Shown piece after piece: positions 49,205 to 58,387 of a stretch of DNA of 64,000 bases. Each line of letters starts with the position of its first letter. Position 1 is the stretch's first letter. A model generated the notes under the pieces. The model saw only the letters and a program-made list of their open reading frames with translations. It made no database searches and was not told the DNA's origin. Both the position numbers and the translations under genes were made by a program. Source of the DNA: Paenibacillus sp. NAIST15-1 (lineage in GTDB: Bacteria > Bacillota > Bacilli > Paenibacillales > Paenibacillaceae); assembly GCF_001894745.1 (NCBI RefSeq), contig NZ_BBYF01000013.1, forward strand, positions 1 through 64,000. Direction: 5' to 3'.

Positions 49205-51556
49205 ATGAATGCAAGAAAAAAAAGACTAGTCTCCACAGCGATTGCGACTATTATGGCCGTATCCGTTCCCATGTCAGTCATGGCACAGGATGGAGCGAAA
49301 CAAGCAGCACCATGGTATCAAGATGGAGTACAGACGCTCATAACGAAGGGGATTGTTGACAAAGGGGTACAACAAAATCAAGCGATTTCTGTTAAAGATT
49401 TTATCCGCTATGCGGTAGTATCGCTTACCTATCAACATGGCATTGATCCGATGAAGGTTGCTTCCGAGAAAGGGTGGTTGAAGGAAGGAGAATTCACTTC
49501 CGTTGACGCTCCAATCAAACGCGGTGAGATGGCACGCATGATGGTGCGGGCACTCGGCAAGGAACAGGGAGAAACGAGCTTGGCCGAATATGCAACAAGC
49601 GCCAAGGCACTTGGGCTCATTCAAGGGAATGCAGATGGAAGCTTACACGAAGATCAGCCAGTGACTGTAGCTCAAGCGGCTGTTGTGCTTAAAAATCACA
49701 TAAATAAAATGCTAGCAACGATGGACGACAGAGGTGTGTCACAAATTTCCGTGGAAGACTTCATGCGGAATCCGAGCAGCTTTGGGTATGAGCTTTCTCC
49801 AGATGGCAAGTATCTTTCTTATGCGGGTACTTGGGAGAACCGTTCCAATGTGTTTGTAGAGAAAATCGGTGAGAAAAGCAAGCCTATTCGCGTGACAAGC
49901 TCAAAAGATCGCGATATCGCCGGCTTCTTCTGGAAAGGCGATAACATTCTATATCGCAAAGATAAGGGCGGAGACGAGAATTTCCATGTGTATTCTTCCA
50001 CTTTTAATGGCAATAAGGAAGTGGATTTGACGCCTTACGATAAGGTCAGTGTTCAACTCGTGAGCGAATTATCTGGTGTGAAAGACGAAATTCTGATCTC
50101 GATGAATAAAGAAGATGCGACCATCTTCGATGTATATAAATTGAATGTAAAGACAGGGGAAACGAAGCTGATCGCCAAAAACCCAGGGAACATTACGGCA
50201 TGGGTAGCTGATCGCCAAGGTAAGATTCGGCTCGCTTCTGAAAGCGACGGTGTCGTAAGTACATTGTTGTACCGCGATACGGAGGAAGAGGCGTTCAAAC
50301 CGCTGGTTACGTTAAATAACGGGGATGCGATGAATCCGCTTGGTTTCTCGGCAGACGGTAAATCGATCTATGCGGTCTCCAATAACGGTCGGGACAAGAT
50401 GGCGCTCGTCAAGCTGAATGTAAAGGGTGAGGAAGAAGTTCTGTATCAGCATCCGGAAGTTGACGTAACTGAAGCATATTACGATAAAAATCAAGATAAA
50501 ATGCTGGCGGCTGTCTATGTGACAGATAAAGCGCATTTGGAGTTTTTCGATGATAAATTCGAGGCGATGTACCGCAATCTGCAGCAGAAGCTTGGCATCA
50601 GTGAAAGTGAAATCGGGCTAAACGATTATAACGAGGATATGACGAAGCTGATCGTTAGTGTTTCGAATGACAAGACTTACGGGATGTATTATTTTTACGA
50701 TAGCGTATCCGGTGAGTTAACATCCTTAGGTAATCTGAGTCCGTGGCTTAAACCAGATCAGATGGCTGATATGTATCCGATCTCTTACAAGAGCAGAGAC
50801 GGATTGACGATTCACGGTTACTTAACATTACCGAAAAATAAAAAGCCCCAAAACCTGCCGATGATCGTAAATCCGCATGGTGGGCCGTGGACACGTGATA
50901 CGTGGGGCTTCAATCCGGAAGCACAATTGCTCGCGAACCGCGGGTATGCCGTACTTCAAGTAAATTTCCGTGCATCAATGGGGTATGGGAAGTCCTTTAG
51001 GGATGCAGGAAATAAACAATGGGGATTGAAAATTCAAGATGATATTACTGACGGTGTGAAGTGGGCGATTCAGCAAGGGATTGCTGATCCGAAACGAGTT
51101 GGTATTTATGGCCAATCGTTTGGCGGATACTCAACCTTGACGGGCATTACGAAAACGCCGGAATTGTATGCTGCTGCTGTTGATTATGTAGGTGTATCGA
51201 ATATGTTCACGTTCTTGGGATCGATCCCACCGTATTGGGAGACCATGAGAAATCTCTTAAACGAACGTGTCGGCGATGTCGAAAAGGACAAAGAAATGCT
51301 GAAGCAAGTTTCGCCGATGTTCCACGTCGATAAGATCGTAACTCCATTATTCGTGGCTCAAGGGGCGAATGATCCGCGGGTGAACAAAGCAGAATCCGAC
51401 CAACTTGTCGAAGCACTCAAAAAACGCGGCGTGCAAGTGGAGTATATGGTCAAGGATAATGAAGGACATGGCTTCACTAACGAAGAGAACTTGATCGATT
51501 TCTTCAGTACAATGATCAAGTTTTTGGATAAAAATTTGAAGCTGCAGAGCAAATAA
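49205..51556 (+). CDS. S-layer-anchored S9 family peptidase
   Basis: A 783-residue secreted serine peptidase. Signal peptide of about 27 residues (VSVPMSVMAQ-DG); S-layer homology-type region (about 30-170, e.g. ISVKDFIRYAVVSLTYQHG, APIKRGEMARMMVRAL, VTVAQAAVVLKNHI), which should bind cell-wall polymer; a beta-propeller (about 185-530); and an alpha/beta hydrolase domain (about 550-783). The catalytic triad is intact: Ser638 (GIYGQSFGGYS), Asp723 (GANDPRVNK) and His755 (NEGHGFT). Acts on small peptides outside the cell as a prolyl-oligopeptidase/acylaminoacyl-peptidase type enzyme. AGAGGGGAAAC precedes ATG 49205. Confidence 0.92.
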   Translation: MNARKKRLVSTAIATIMAVSVPMSVMAQDGAKQAAPWYQDGVQTLITKGIVDKGVQQNQAISVKDFIRYAVVSLTYQHGIDPMKVASEKGWLKEGEFTSVDAPIKRGEMARMMVRALGKEQGETSLAEYATSAKALGLIQGNADGSLHEDQPVTVAQAAVVLKNHINKMLATMDDRGVSQISVEDFMRNPSSFGYELSPDGKYLSYAGTWENRSNVFVEKIGEKSKPIRVTSSKDRDIAGFFWKGDNILYRKDKGGDENFHVYSSTFNGNKEVDLTPYDKVSVQLVSELSGVKDEILISMNKEDATIFDVYKLNVKTGETKLIAKNPGNITAWVADRQGKIRLASESDGVVSTLLYRDTEEEAFKPLVTLNNGDAMNPLGFSADGKSIYAVSNNGRDKMALVKLNVKGEEEVLYQHPEVDVTEAYYDKNQDKMLAAVYVTDKAHLEFFDDKFEAMYRNLQQKLGISESEIGLNDYNEDMTKLIVSVSNDKTYGMYYFYDSVSGELTSLGNLSPWLKPDQMADMYPISYKSRDGLTIHGYLTLPKNKKPQNLPMIVNPHGGPWTRDTWGFNPEAQLLANRGYAVLQVNFRASMGYGKSFRDAGNKQWGLKIQDDITDGVKWAIQQGIADPKRVGIYGQSFGGYSTLTGITKTPELYAAAVDYVGVSNMFTFLGSIPPYWETMRNLLNERVGDVEKDKEMLKQVSPMFHVDKIVTPLFVAQGANDPRVNKAESDQLVEALKKRGVQVEYMVKDNEGHGFTNEENLIDFFSTMIKFLDKNLKLQSK

Positions 51557-51867
51557 GGACCCATAGGCGCTGACTACCTTTCGACATGGCGTAGCCACGA
51601 AGCTGAGAGAAGGCTATAAGCGTATAGCAATTCGAGTTGCTGAACGAGGTGTTTATGTAGAACATACTTTGTAAACGCCGAAATCAATGGAGAGCGCCCG
51701 CCAGGTTGTGGGCGTCCCTTTATGGACATTTTCTCGAACGGAAATGATGAATTTACATCCTTTGTGATATGGAGTCGATTAAGAGGTTTATTATTTTTCC
51801 ATCTATGTAACATATTTCAGCACATTCACGTCTAGGGGAATAATAAAGATATGCGGAGGGAAACAAG
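51557..51867 (+). other. gap between S9 peptidase and SLH protein genes
   Basis: No gene seen. A terminator-like hairpin (CGCCCGC / GTGGGCG, 51695-51714, followed by TCCCTTT) lies about 140 bp after the peptidase stop. The end carries GGAGGGAAACAAG before ATG 51868. Confidence 0.55.
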
Positions 51868-52743
51868 ATGAGACATGTAATGAAAAAGCCACTGATTCTT
51901 CTCATGTTAATCGCCGTCTTCAGCATGGGCATTAGCGGTTCCGCTTTTGCTCATAAAGAGAACAATCAGAGTAAGGAAGACGGGAAAGAAAGCTTGAACG
52001 CGGCAACAGCAGTGACGATGATCGTAAAAGGCTTGGATTTAAGCATCGATAATATTAAATTTATCAAGAAACCGGAGGCAACCGACTATTATACGAAGGT
52101 TAAAAACAACTCTTCATACGCGGAAGACTTCATCATCGCTCAATATAACGGGCTAGGCATTGCGAAAGACATTAATCCTTCTGCTAAAGTCACAAGGGAG
52201 CAGTTCGCCAAATGGCTATTTGGGCAAGTAAGCCATAAAGGAAATTATGCATGGATCGAAATTATCCAAAGCGTTTCGGATGCCGACCAGGTGACAGACG
52301 GATACATGGACAGTATTCAGAAGCTGCTCATTGCCAAGATCGTATCCCTAGACAGCAAGCAACGCTTCTATCCTAAGAGCTATATCACCCGCGCAGAAGC
52401 TGCCGATATGATCCGCAAAACGTTAACATTCATTAAAAACACAAAACCGGAAACACCTGATACTTCCAATCTCAACCAAGTAAAAATCACTTCGGAAAAA
52501 GAAACGGATTCTGTCACCCGAGTTATATTATCCACCATAGTTCCTCACTCTGGATATGGACTCGAGATCACGGGCATCCAATTTTCGAAAGGCGTGGCCA
52601 CTATTCAATATAGAGTCGTGCAGCCTGATCCTGACAAAATGTACATGCAAGTCATCACGGAGTTAAAAGCTGTGACCTATATACCTTCGGAATACAAAGC
52701 TGTACTTGGGCTAGTAAAACCCACTGTTCCATTCCAAGGCTAA
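51868..52743 (+). CDS. secreted protein with SLH-like region and PrcB-like C-terminal domain
   Basis: A 291-residue secreted protein. Signal peptide of about 28 residues (SGSAFA-HK). Residues about 45-190 resemble S-layer homology repeats (AEDFIIAQYNGLGIAKDINPSAKVTREQFAKWLFG; FYPKSYITRAEAADMIRKTL). Residues about 225-285 resemble the PrcB C-terminal domain (PHSGYGLEITGIQF, ATIQYRVVQPDPDKMYMQVITELK), which in spirochetes associates with a surface protease. It lies between two S9 peptidase genes, so it may be a partner or inhibitor of the neighbouring enzyme. That role is inference. Confidence 0.75.
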   Translation: MRHVMKKPLILLMLIAVFSMGISGSAFAHKENNQSKEDGKESLNAATAVTMIVKGLDLSIDNIKFIKKPEATDYYTKVKNNSSYAEDFIIAQYNGLGIAKDINPSAKVTREQFAKWLFGQVSHKGNYAWIEIIQSVSDADQVTDGYMDSIQKLLIAKIVSLDSKQRFYPKSYITRAEAADMIRKTLTFIKNTKPETPDTSNLNQVKITSEKETDSVTRVILSTIVPHSGYGLEITGIQFSKGVATIQYRVVQPDPDKMYMQVITELKAVTYIPSEYKAVLGLVKPTVPFQG

Positions 52744-52750
52744 TATTGTT

Positions 52751-52779
52751 GAGCAGGCTGCCGAAGCCTGCTCATTTTG
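52751..52779 (+). terminator. rho-independent terminator, repeated type
   Basis: Stem GAGCAGGCT / AGCCTGCTC, loop GCCGA, followed by ATTTTGC. Same unit as 48865-48895, with A-T changed to G-C on both arms. Confidence 0.8.
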
Positions 52780-52870
52780 CTAAGCTACCGGGTAGGAAAG
52801 TTGAATAATACCCCGAATATAGTATGGAGAGTTTAAAAGCGTATCTTTAGGCACTACGAGGGGGGTATTA

Positions 52871-54811
52871 ATGGAAATGAATGAAAAAACATATCTAAGT
52901 ATAGAAGAGATTATTTCATTACCAACCATATCAGGTACAAATATAAGTGAAAATGGCAAAAACGTAGCATTTGTCAAGAAGACAGCTAACTGGAAAGACA
53001 ATATATATAGGAATCATGTATGGATATATGAAAAAGATAAGGGGCAGAGTTATCTATTAACAACTGGGGATATAGATAGTACATACCCATTATGGTCGCC
53101 AGATTCTAGAGATATCGCATACCTTAGCCCAGTCGGTGACGGGGATAATAAGAAAAATCAGATCTTTATTAAGTCGATAGATGGTCATAGTGGGGTTCAA
53201 ATTACTAATGAGAAAGAAGGGGTCAGTAAATTCCAATGGGAGCCTACTGGCAAGGGTTTTTATTATGTTGCACAGTCAAAAGAATCAGAGACGTTAAAGA
53301 AACGTAAGCAACTATATGGAGATTTCCATCATGTAGGTAAGGAACACCAGAATAATTGTTTATATTACATTGAAATAGAAAACGAAAATAGCGTTGTTTA
53401 TCAACTAACTAATGGTAAGGATTTTCATGTCCGTGAATTTGATATTTCAAATGATGGGAAAAAGGCTGTATTAATGGCTACACCAAGCCCAAATATGGGA
53501 GATTATTTTAATGGAGATCTATACATACTAGATATTAAAGCTGGCGAGCTGCAAAAGATGAATATAGATAAGTTGTTGGGAGGGAGCGTCTGTTTTTCTC
53601 CTGATGGCAGCAAAATATGCTACTCGGCAAGCATAAGGGAGAAGGAATACTATAAGACCCATATACAAGACAGTACGCTCGAGATATATGATATTAATAA
53701 TGGAGAGCTAATTCAACCTTTAACAGATTTTGATAGTACGGTTGTTCCATTACGGTGGACAGCTAAAGGAATCTTAATTAGATGGCAGAATAAAACGAAT
53801 TATCTTATTGGGTTGCTATCTGAGGATGGCACTGTGGAAAAGGTAAGCGAAAAAGTAGATGGCTTTATAATGGACGCTTCTATAACAATGGATGGCAATC
53901 ATATATCCTATAATAAAGCTATAACAAATGAAACTTTTGAAATCTATGTAGACGATAAAAAAATAACGAATGAAAATAGCTTTTTCAAAGGAAAGCTTAC
54001 AAGTAACAGGGAAATAATCTCATGGCAAAGTAGTGATGGTCTTGAAATAGAAGGAGTGTTATCAACCCCAGTAAGGTTTGACGCAAATAAAAAATATCCT
54101 TTATTAGTGGTAATCCATGGTGGCCCGGCTTGGGCATCCTTTCCGATATTTTCAGGCTGTTTTAATGAGAAATATCCGATTGAACAGTTTATTGAAAAAG
54201 GCTTTATCGTTTTAGAACCAAACTACAGGGGAAGTTCTGGTTATGGTAATGAATTTTTACAAGCAAGCTATAGAAAACTGGGAATTTCCGATTACGATGA
54301 TGTTATATCTGGAGTGGATAGTCTAGTAGACAAAGGGATTGTAGATAAAGATAGAGTAGGAGTTATGGGATGGAGCAACGGGGGATATATATCAGCTTTC
54401 TGTTCTACATATAGTAGTAGATTTAAAGCTATTTCAGTTGGGGGTGGAATAACAAATTGGAGTACCCATTATGTAAATACAGATATACCTTACTTTATTA
54501 AGATGCATTTAGGAAATAATCCATGGAATGATCCAGAGATATATACGAAAACATCACCAATGACGTATATTAAATCAGCCTGTACGCCCACCTTAATCCA
54601 ACATGGCGAAAAGGATGCAAGGATCCCAATTTCAAATGCATATGAGCTATATCAAGGATTAAGGGATATGGACGTTGATACAGAATTCATTATATTTAAA
54701 GGAATGGCATATAGTTCTGACCAGCCAGGAATTAATGTGGCTATTATGAAGCAGAATTTGATGTGGTTTTCACACTATATTCTTGGAGAAAGTATGAAAG
54801 ATTTGTTTTAA
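52871..54811 (+). CDS. S9 family peptidase with altered catalytic His
   Basis: A 646-residue protein without signal peptide: beta-propeller (about 10-375) and alpha/beta hydrolase domain (about 390-646). Ser502 (GVMGWSNGGYIS) and Asp582 (HGEKDARIP) of the triad are present. Where relatives have the catalytic His (KGMAHG-type turn), this protein reads FKGMAYSSDQPG, with Tyr614 (codon TAT 54710-54712). CAT to TAT is a single change. So the enzyme is probably inactive, unless a neighbouring His takes over or the base call is wrong. ATG 52871 follows GAGGGGGG. Codon use is more AT-rich than in the SLH-S9 gene upstream. Confidence 0.9.
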   Translation: MEMNEKTYLSIEEIISLPTISGTNISENGKNVAFVKKTANWKDNIYRNHVWIYEKDKGQSYLLTTGDIDSTYPLWSPDSRDIAYLSPVGDGDNKKNQIFIKSIDGHSGVQITNEKEGVSKFQWEPTGKGFYYVAQSKESETLKKRKQLYGDFHHVGKEHQNNCLYYIEIENENSVVYQLTNGKDFHVREFDISNDGKKAVLMATPSPNMGDYFNGDLYILDIKAGELQKMNIDKLLGGSVCFSPDGSKICYSASIREKEYYKTHIQDSTLEIYDINNGELIQPLTDFDSTVVPLRWTAKGILIRWQNKTNYLIGLLSEDGTVEKVSEKVDGFIMDASITMDGNHISYNKAITNETFEIYVDDKKITNENSFFKGKLTSNREIISWQSSDGLEIEGVLSTPVRFDANKKYPLLVVIHGGPAWASFPIFSGCFNEKYPIEQFIEKGFIVLEPNYRGSSGYGNEFLQASYRKLGISDYDDVISGVDSLVDKGIVDKDRVGVMGWSNGGYISAFCSTYSSRFKAISVGGGITNWSTHYVNTDIPYFIKMHLGNNPWNDPEIYTKTSPMTYIKSACTPTLIQHGEKDARIPISNAYELYQGLRDMDVDTEFIIFKGMAYSSDQPGINVAIMKQNLMWFSHYILGESMKDLF

Positions 54812-54854
54812 GTCAAACACCGCGATAGTTGTGACACCCCCAATGGAAAAACGA

Positions 54855-54890
54855 GAACGGACCGCAGCGAATGCGGTGCCGTTCTTTTTT
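54855..54890 (+). terminator. rho-independent terminator
   Basis: Stem GAACGGACCGC / GCGGTGCCGTTC, loop AGCGAAT, then TTTTTT. Ends the S9 peptidase transcript; the cyclase gene converges on it. Confidence 0.85.
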
Positions 54891-54894
54891 AGCT

Positions 54895-56787
54895 CTATGG
54901 ATTTCCATACCGCTTCTTATAGTGGCTCAGCGCCAGAAGAGGCCAGATGTAGCGATAACTGTGATAATGAGAATAGAAGTAACCGGGGAGGCCGGCACCT
55001 GTAGGATAAGTGCTCTTCCAGTTGTCTTCATGGAGTAATGCGATAAGTCTATGAATTCCTTGATCGACCTCTGGTGTTGGCTGTGTCTGAACAGCGATTA
55101 AGGCGTCTAACGCCCATGCGGTTTGAGAAGGAGTGCTTTCCCCTAAGGGCACATAGTGCCTCAGCCGATCGCTTTGACAGGATTCGCCCCAACCGCCGTC
55201 CGGGTTTTGGATGTCCATAAGCCAACGGGCTCCTTGTTGTAAGGGTTCATGGCTAGCTGGAAAGCCGACCGCTGCCAATCCCGTCAGTGCCGCCCAGGTA
55301 CCGTAAATATAACAAACGCCCCATCTCCCGTACCAGGATCCATCCTTCTCCTGGTGGCGAACTAGCCAATTTGTTCCCCGTTTGATGAATTCGTGCCGGC
55401 TATCGAGTTTGGCAAAGTTCCCGAGATACTCTAAGGTGCGCCCAGTAAGATCAGCCTCCGAGGGATCAATGGCCGCAGATTTGGAGCCGTCTATGGCGAG
55501 CCAGGTGAGCAATTCATTGTTAGTATTTTTCTCGAATGCGGGCCAGCCTCCGTCATTATTTTGCATGGATAGAGCCCAATTCAGTCCGCGATTCCAAGAT
55601 TCCAGGTAAGTAGAATTGGTATTAGATAACCTCCTGATCGCCCGTAGAGCTGCGGTTGTATCATCCACATCGGGATTGATCGTATTGGTCTCCGAGAATC
55701 CCCAGCCCCCGGGAATGGTGTCCGGGTTATGAATGCTCCAATCGGCAGTCTTATCCTGCTGTTTGGATAGCAGATACGTGGCGGCACGCCGGATCGTTAG
55801 ATGATCAGCGGCGATTCCGGCTTCCTGCAATGTGTAGGCAAGCAGAGCGGTATCCCATACGGTTGACGGGGAGTTCTGCATTGTAGTTGTCCCGTTATAA
55901 TGGAACTGCATGTCGGTAAGTCCCTGAATGGCACGGGTGATGAGAGGATGCTGCTGATCATACCCTAGGGCAAGCAGGGCGAGAATCATGAGAATTGTAC
56001 TGTTCGCATAGCTGTAGAGTGTACCATCGGCTTCAATCCTTTTTAACATGAACTGCTCGGCCTTGGTTGTAGCTGCTTCGTGGATATAACGGGGGGTGCC
56101 GATAAGCAGTTTTAGCCCTTCCTTTATCATGTTTTGTATCTCCTGGAAACTGCGGGGGAGAGGATCTTCCTCGTCCATCGTTCGAACATAAAGATTGGAT
56201 AGATCTGGCGTATGAGCGGAGCTCATCGAGAACTGCTTGTCGCCCATAATGAGCATTGGGATAAGATGAACCCTTGAGTATCCTGAGAAATCATAAATAG
56301 TAATCGGAAAATAAGTTGGAAAAAGAACAACCTCGAGCGGAATGGACGAGATGGATGCAGGCCATTTCCTCTGACCTGTGGCGGCGAGGATGGCTGTGGT
56401 CATGATGTTGGACACTTTTCCGAGACCGCCTTTGGATAAAATATATCGCCTGGCTCGCTGAATAGGCTCATCTGCCGTCTGGCTGTACCCGGAATAAAGC
56501 AGGGCGTAATAGGATTCAACGGAAGCGGACAAGTTTCCTTCTTCTTCATCGGCAAACAGTCTCCAACAGCCATCTGGCTGCTGTGCGGCAAGAATCCGGT
56601 TATGCAGCTGCCTAATCAACTCTTCATTCGGAACGTTCAGCAATCGAAAGAGAATAATCACATAAGCATCAACTGACGTCCCGTTTTCAAAGCAAAAACG
56701 CCAGGATCCATCCTGACGCTGCTGTTCGATAAGTGTTTTCGTCAGCCGCTTTATTTCATCATCCACTGCACGTAGCACATTGCTCAT
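54895..56787 (-). CDS. sqhC: squalene-hopene / tetraprenyl-beta-curcumene cyclase family
   Basis: A 630-residue terpene cyclase, near the length of B. subtilis SqhC. The acid motif NPDVDDTTAALRA (DxDDTA type, about 374-386) protonates the polyene. QW repeats are visible along the chain: QQRQDGSWRF, QQPDGCWRLF, MQNNDGGWPAFE, HQEKDGSWYGRWG, IQNPDGGWGES. The C-terminal GLPGYFYSHYHSYRYIWPLLALS is typical. In Bacillus the product is sporulene made from tetraprenyl-beta-curcumene; squalene to hopanoid is the alternative. No squalene- or curcumene-synthase gene is adjacent. On the minus strand, probably its own transcription unit. Confidence 0.93.
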   Translation of the reverse strand: MSNVLRAVDDEIKRLTKTLIEQQRQDGSWRFCFENGTSVDAYVIILFRLLNVPNEELIRQLHNRILAAQQPDGCWRLFADEEEGNLSASVESYYALLYSGYSQTADEPIQRARRYILSKGGLGKVSNIMTTAILAATGQRKWPASISSIPLEVVLFPTYFPITIYDFSGYSRVHLIPMLIMGDKQFSMSSAHTPDLSNLYVRTMDEEDPLPRSFQEIQNMIKEGLKLLIGTPRYIHEAATTKAEQFMLKRIEADGTLYSYANSTILMILALLALGYDQQHPLITRAIQGLTDMQFHYNGTTTMQNSPSTVWDTALLAYTLQEAGIAADHLTIRRAATYLLSKQQDKTADWSIHNPDTIPGGWGFSETNTINPDVDDTTAALRAIRRLSNTNSTYLESWNRGLNWALSMQNNDGGWPAFEKNTNNELLTWLAIDGSKSAAIDPSEADLTGRTLEYLGNFAKLDSRHEFIKRGTNWLVRHQEKDGSWYGRWGVCYIYGTWAALTGLAAVGFPASHEPLQQGARWLMDIQNPDGGWGESCQSDRLRHYVPLGESTPSQTAWALDALIAVQTQPTPEVDQGIHRLIALLHEDNWKSTYPTGAGLPGYFYSHYHSYRYIWPLLALSHYKKRYGNP

Positions 56788-56954
56788 TTGCTTGGTACCT
56801 CCGGGGTGGTTTTTTAGAATTATATGAGGGTGGGCAGGGGGACATATCCTTTAATCTCAATAAGTACAGGGAATCCGATGGCTCCGAATATGATCAAGAT
56901 ACTGGTCATATCACCAGACCCCATAAAATAGTTTTAGACTGACCTGAGAAATAA

Positions 56955-57005
56955 GAACAGCGACAGCTAAGGACGAGAGAATAAAGTCCTAGACTGTCGC
57001 TGTTC
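56955..57005. terminator. large hairpin between cyclase and YCII genes
   Basis: Arms GAACAGCGACAG (56955-56966) and CTGTCGCTGTTC (56994-57005), with inner AGGAC/GTCCT pairing. There is no long T-run on either side, so it may be a terminator or an RNA-processing structure for the minus-strand YCII gene. Confidence 0.6.
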
Positions 57006-57067
57006 CATTGAAATAACGTTCTCATTAGCTTAGCGAGATGTTTATGATTTCAAATGTACAAAGCCTA

Positions 57068-57418
57068 CTAAAATACTTGACGCAATTCAATCTGACCTTC
57101 CCCATGTCCTTGCGGGTCCGGCATCCGCATGGCCCACTCGATGGCTTCTTCTCTCGACTTCACATCAATCAGAATGAACCCGGCAATCAATTCTTTCGTT
57201 TCCGTAAATGGGCCATCCGTAACCACTGGCTTTTCCCCTGGTTTCGGAAACGAAAGGCGAATCCCATTTGAACTTGGATGAAGTCCTTTCGCCATAACCC
57301 GCACGCCTGCCTTAACTAATTCCTCATTGTACTTATCCATGGCTTCCATGAGCTCAGGGCTCGGGAGATTTCCATCTTCCGAATTCTTCGAGGCTTTGAC
57401 AATCAACATAAACAGCAT
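57068..57418 (-). CDS. YCII-related (DGPF) family protein
   Basis: A 116-residue dimeric ferredoxin-like protein of the YCII family, with the characteristic VVTDGPFTETKELIAGFILIDV segment (DGPF at about 67-70) and RMPDPQGHGEGQIELR near the end. Such proteins are often found beside ECF sigma factors and carry a conserved His-Asp pair; no biochemical role can be stated here. The start ATG (57418) follows AAGGAGGATATTTTT on the minus strand. Alone, ended by the hairpin at 56955. Confidence 0.88.
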   Translation of the reverse strand: MLFMLIVKASKNSEDGNLPSPELMEAMDKYNEELVKAGVRVMAKGLHPSSNGIRLSFPKPGEKPVVTDGPFTETKELIAGFILIDVKSREEAIEWAMRMPDPQGHGEGQIELRQVF

Positions 57419-57576
57419 AAAAATATCCTCCTTCTTTTTAAAAGCAAAAATTGACCTCTTAATAAATACAACGAACCGGTATCTTCAAATCGACACTTTG
57501 AAAAAAATTTTTTTAAAAGACAGCTTGTAATATGAAATGCAGCAGTAAAAAAAGGCTCATGCGAGTTTTCGTGTAA

Positions 57577-57700
57577 AATGGGAGTTACGGAGCCCATCAC
57601 CGTACTGAAATTGGATATGCTCTTAATAACCGAAGCAATGACACAAGTTCTTAATTTTGGCTTCAATGAGTTGGATATAAATAGAATTGGGCAAGATGTA
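57577..57700 (+). pseudogene. GNAT acetyltransferase remnant
   Basis: One frame reads GSYGAHHRTEIGYAL (57580-57627), the strand before the acetyl-CoA loop of RimJ-type GNATs. Another frame continues ITEAMTQVLNFGFNELDINRIG (57626-57691), the helix after the loop. The acetyl-CoA loop between them (normally PEYWGKGY-like) is deleted. Start and end of the gene are missing. A separate intact GNAT is at 39915. Confidence 0.7.
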
Positions 57701-57978
57701 AGGCTGAAAATTCTGGCCCAGGGCGGCATAACTCCTTCTATGAACAGAGTAACACGACCGAACAATAATATACTGTCAGTGCGTGCGATCGTTTTACAAA
57801 TTTGACCATGTTTTATTGTGCTATTTTATCACAGCCCTGGGCGACTGTATTGTGTAATTCTGCCCGTTAACTTAATGAAGTATCGTCAGTCTACCACTTT
57901 ATTTTTCAGTCTAGAACTTTATTTTCTTCTGACAGTATGAGTTAATGGAATACATCATGAGGAAACACCGATGAATCA

Positions 57979-58007
57979 GTCTGCAATAATTGTTGCAGGC
58001 TTTTTTT
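57979..58007 (+). terminator. rho-independent terminator
   Basis: Stem GTCTGCAAT / ATTGTTGCAGGC-type pairing with wobble, then seven T. Its gene is no longer recognisable. Confidence 0.65.
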
Positions 58008-58387
58008 GTGATTCAAGGCTTGTACTCCAGCTATTTTTCGAATATGGTTCAATATGGAATCCAATAGTATGATATATGCAGTTATTCCTTGGTCATAGAA
58101 GGTTTAATTATGCAAATGCCTGTGAATATCGAATGAGGAGGCGGCCGAGATTCAAAACGTTACATTTGTTTATGCCACGACCAAATCAGATATGCCGTTT
58201 GGTGATGCTCCTCTCTGGAAATCCAGACTATACCGAACCAGAAATGAAGGATGAGCTCGCTAAGAAATTAGAGGAGAACATGATCAACGGGAGAATTGGG
58301 TTCAAGGAACAAAAATACATCTGGAGTGCTGTGAAGCCATAGGCTTTTTCCATAAAGCTGATGTCATTATTTTAGTGGGGGAATCAG

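Larger units (their letters stand above)
57419..58387. other. gap with decayed genes
   Basis: A 969-bp gap with no intact gene that I can support. It holds a dead GNAT fragment (57577-57700), an imperfect direct repeat TCAGTCTAC...CTTTATTTT (about 57888-57930, two units of about 21 bp), a terminator (57979-58007), and an open frame ending at 58342 whose last 48 codons (LSGNPDYTEPEMKDELAKKL ... KYIWSAVKP) look like real protein. I could not name it. Confidence 0.5.

Noticed and set aside
57403..57805. Two open frames (120 codons minus, 75 codons plus) after the YCII gene
   Set aside because: The plus frame is part of a frameshifted GNAT remnant and the minus frame is its antisense shadow overlapping the YCII ribosome site.
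58076..58342. 88-codon open frame
   Set aside because: The first 40 residues look random and there is no ribosome site. Only the end (LSGNPDYTEPEMKDELAKKL) resembles real protein, so it is mentioned in the gap entry and not called as a gene.
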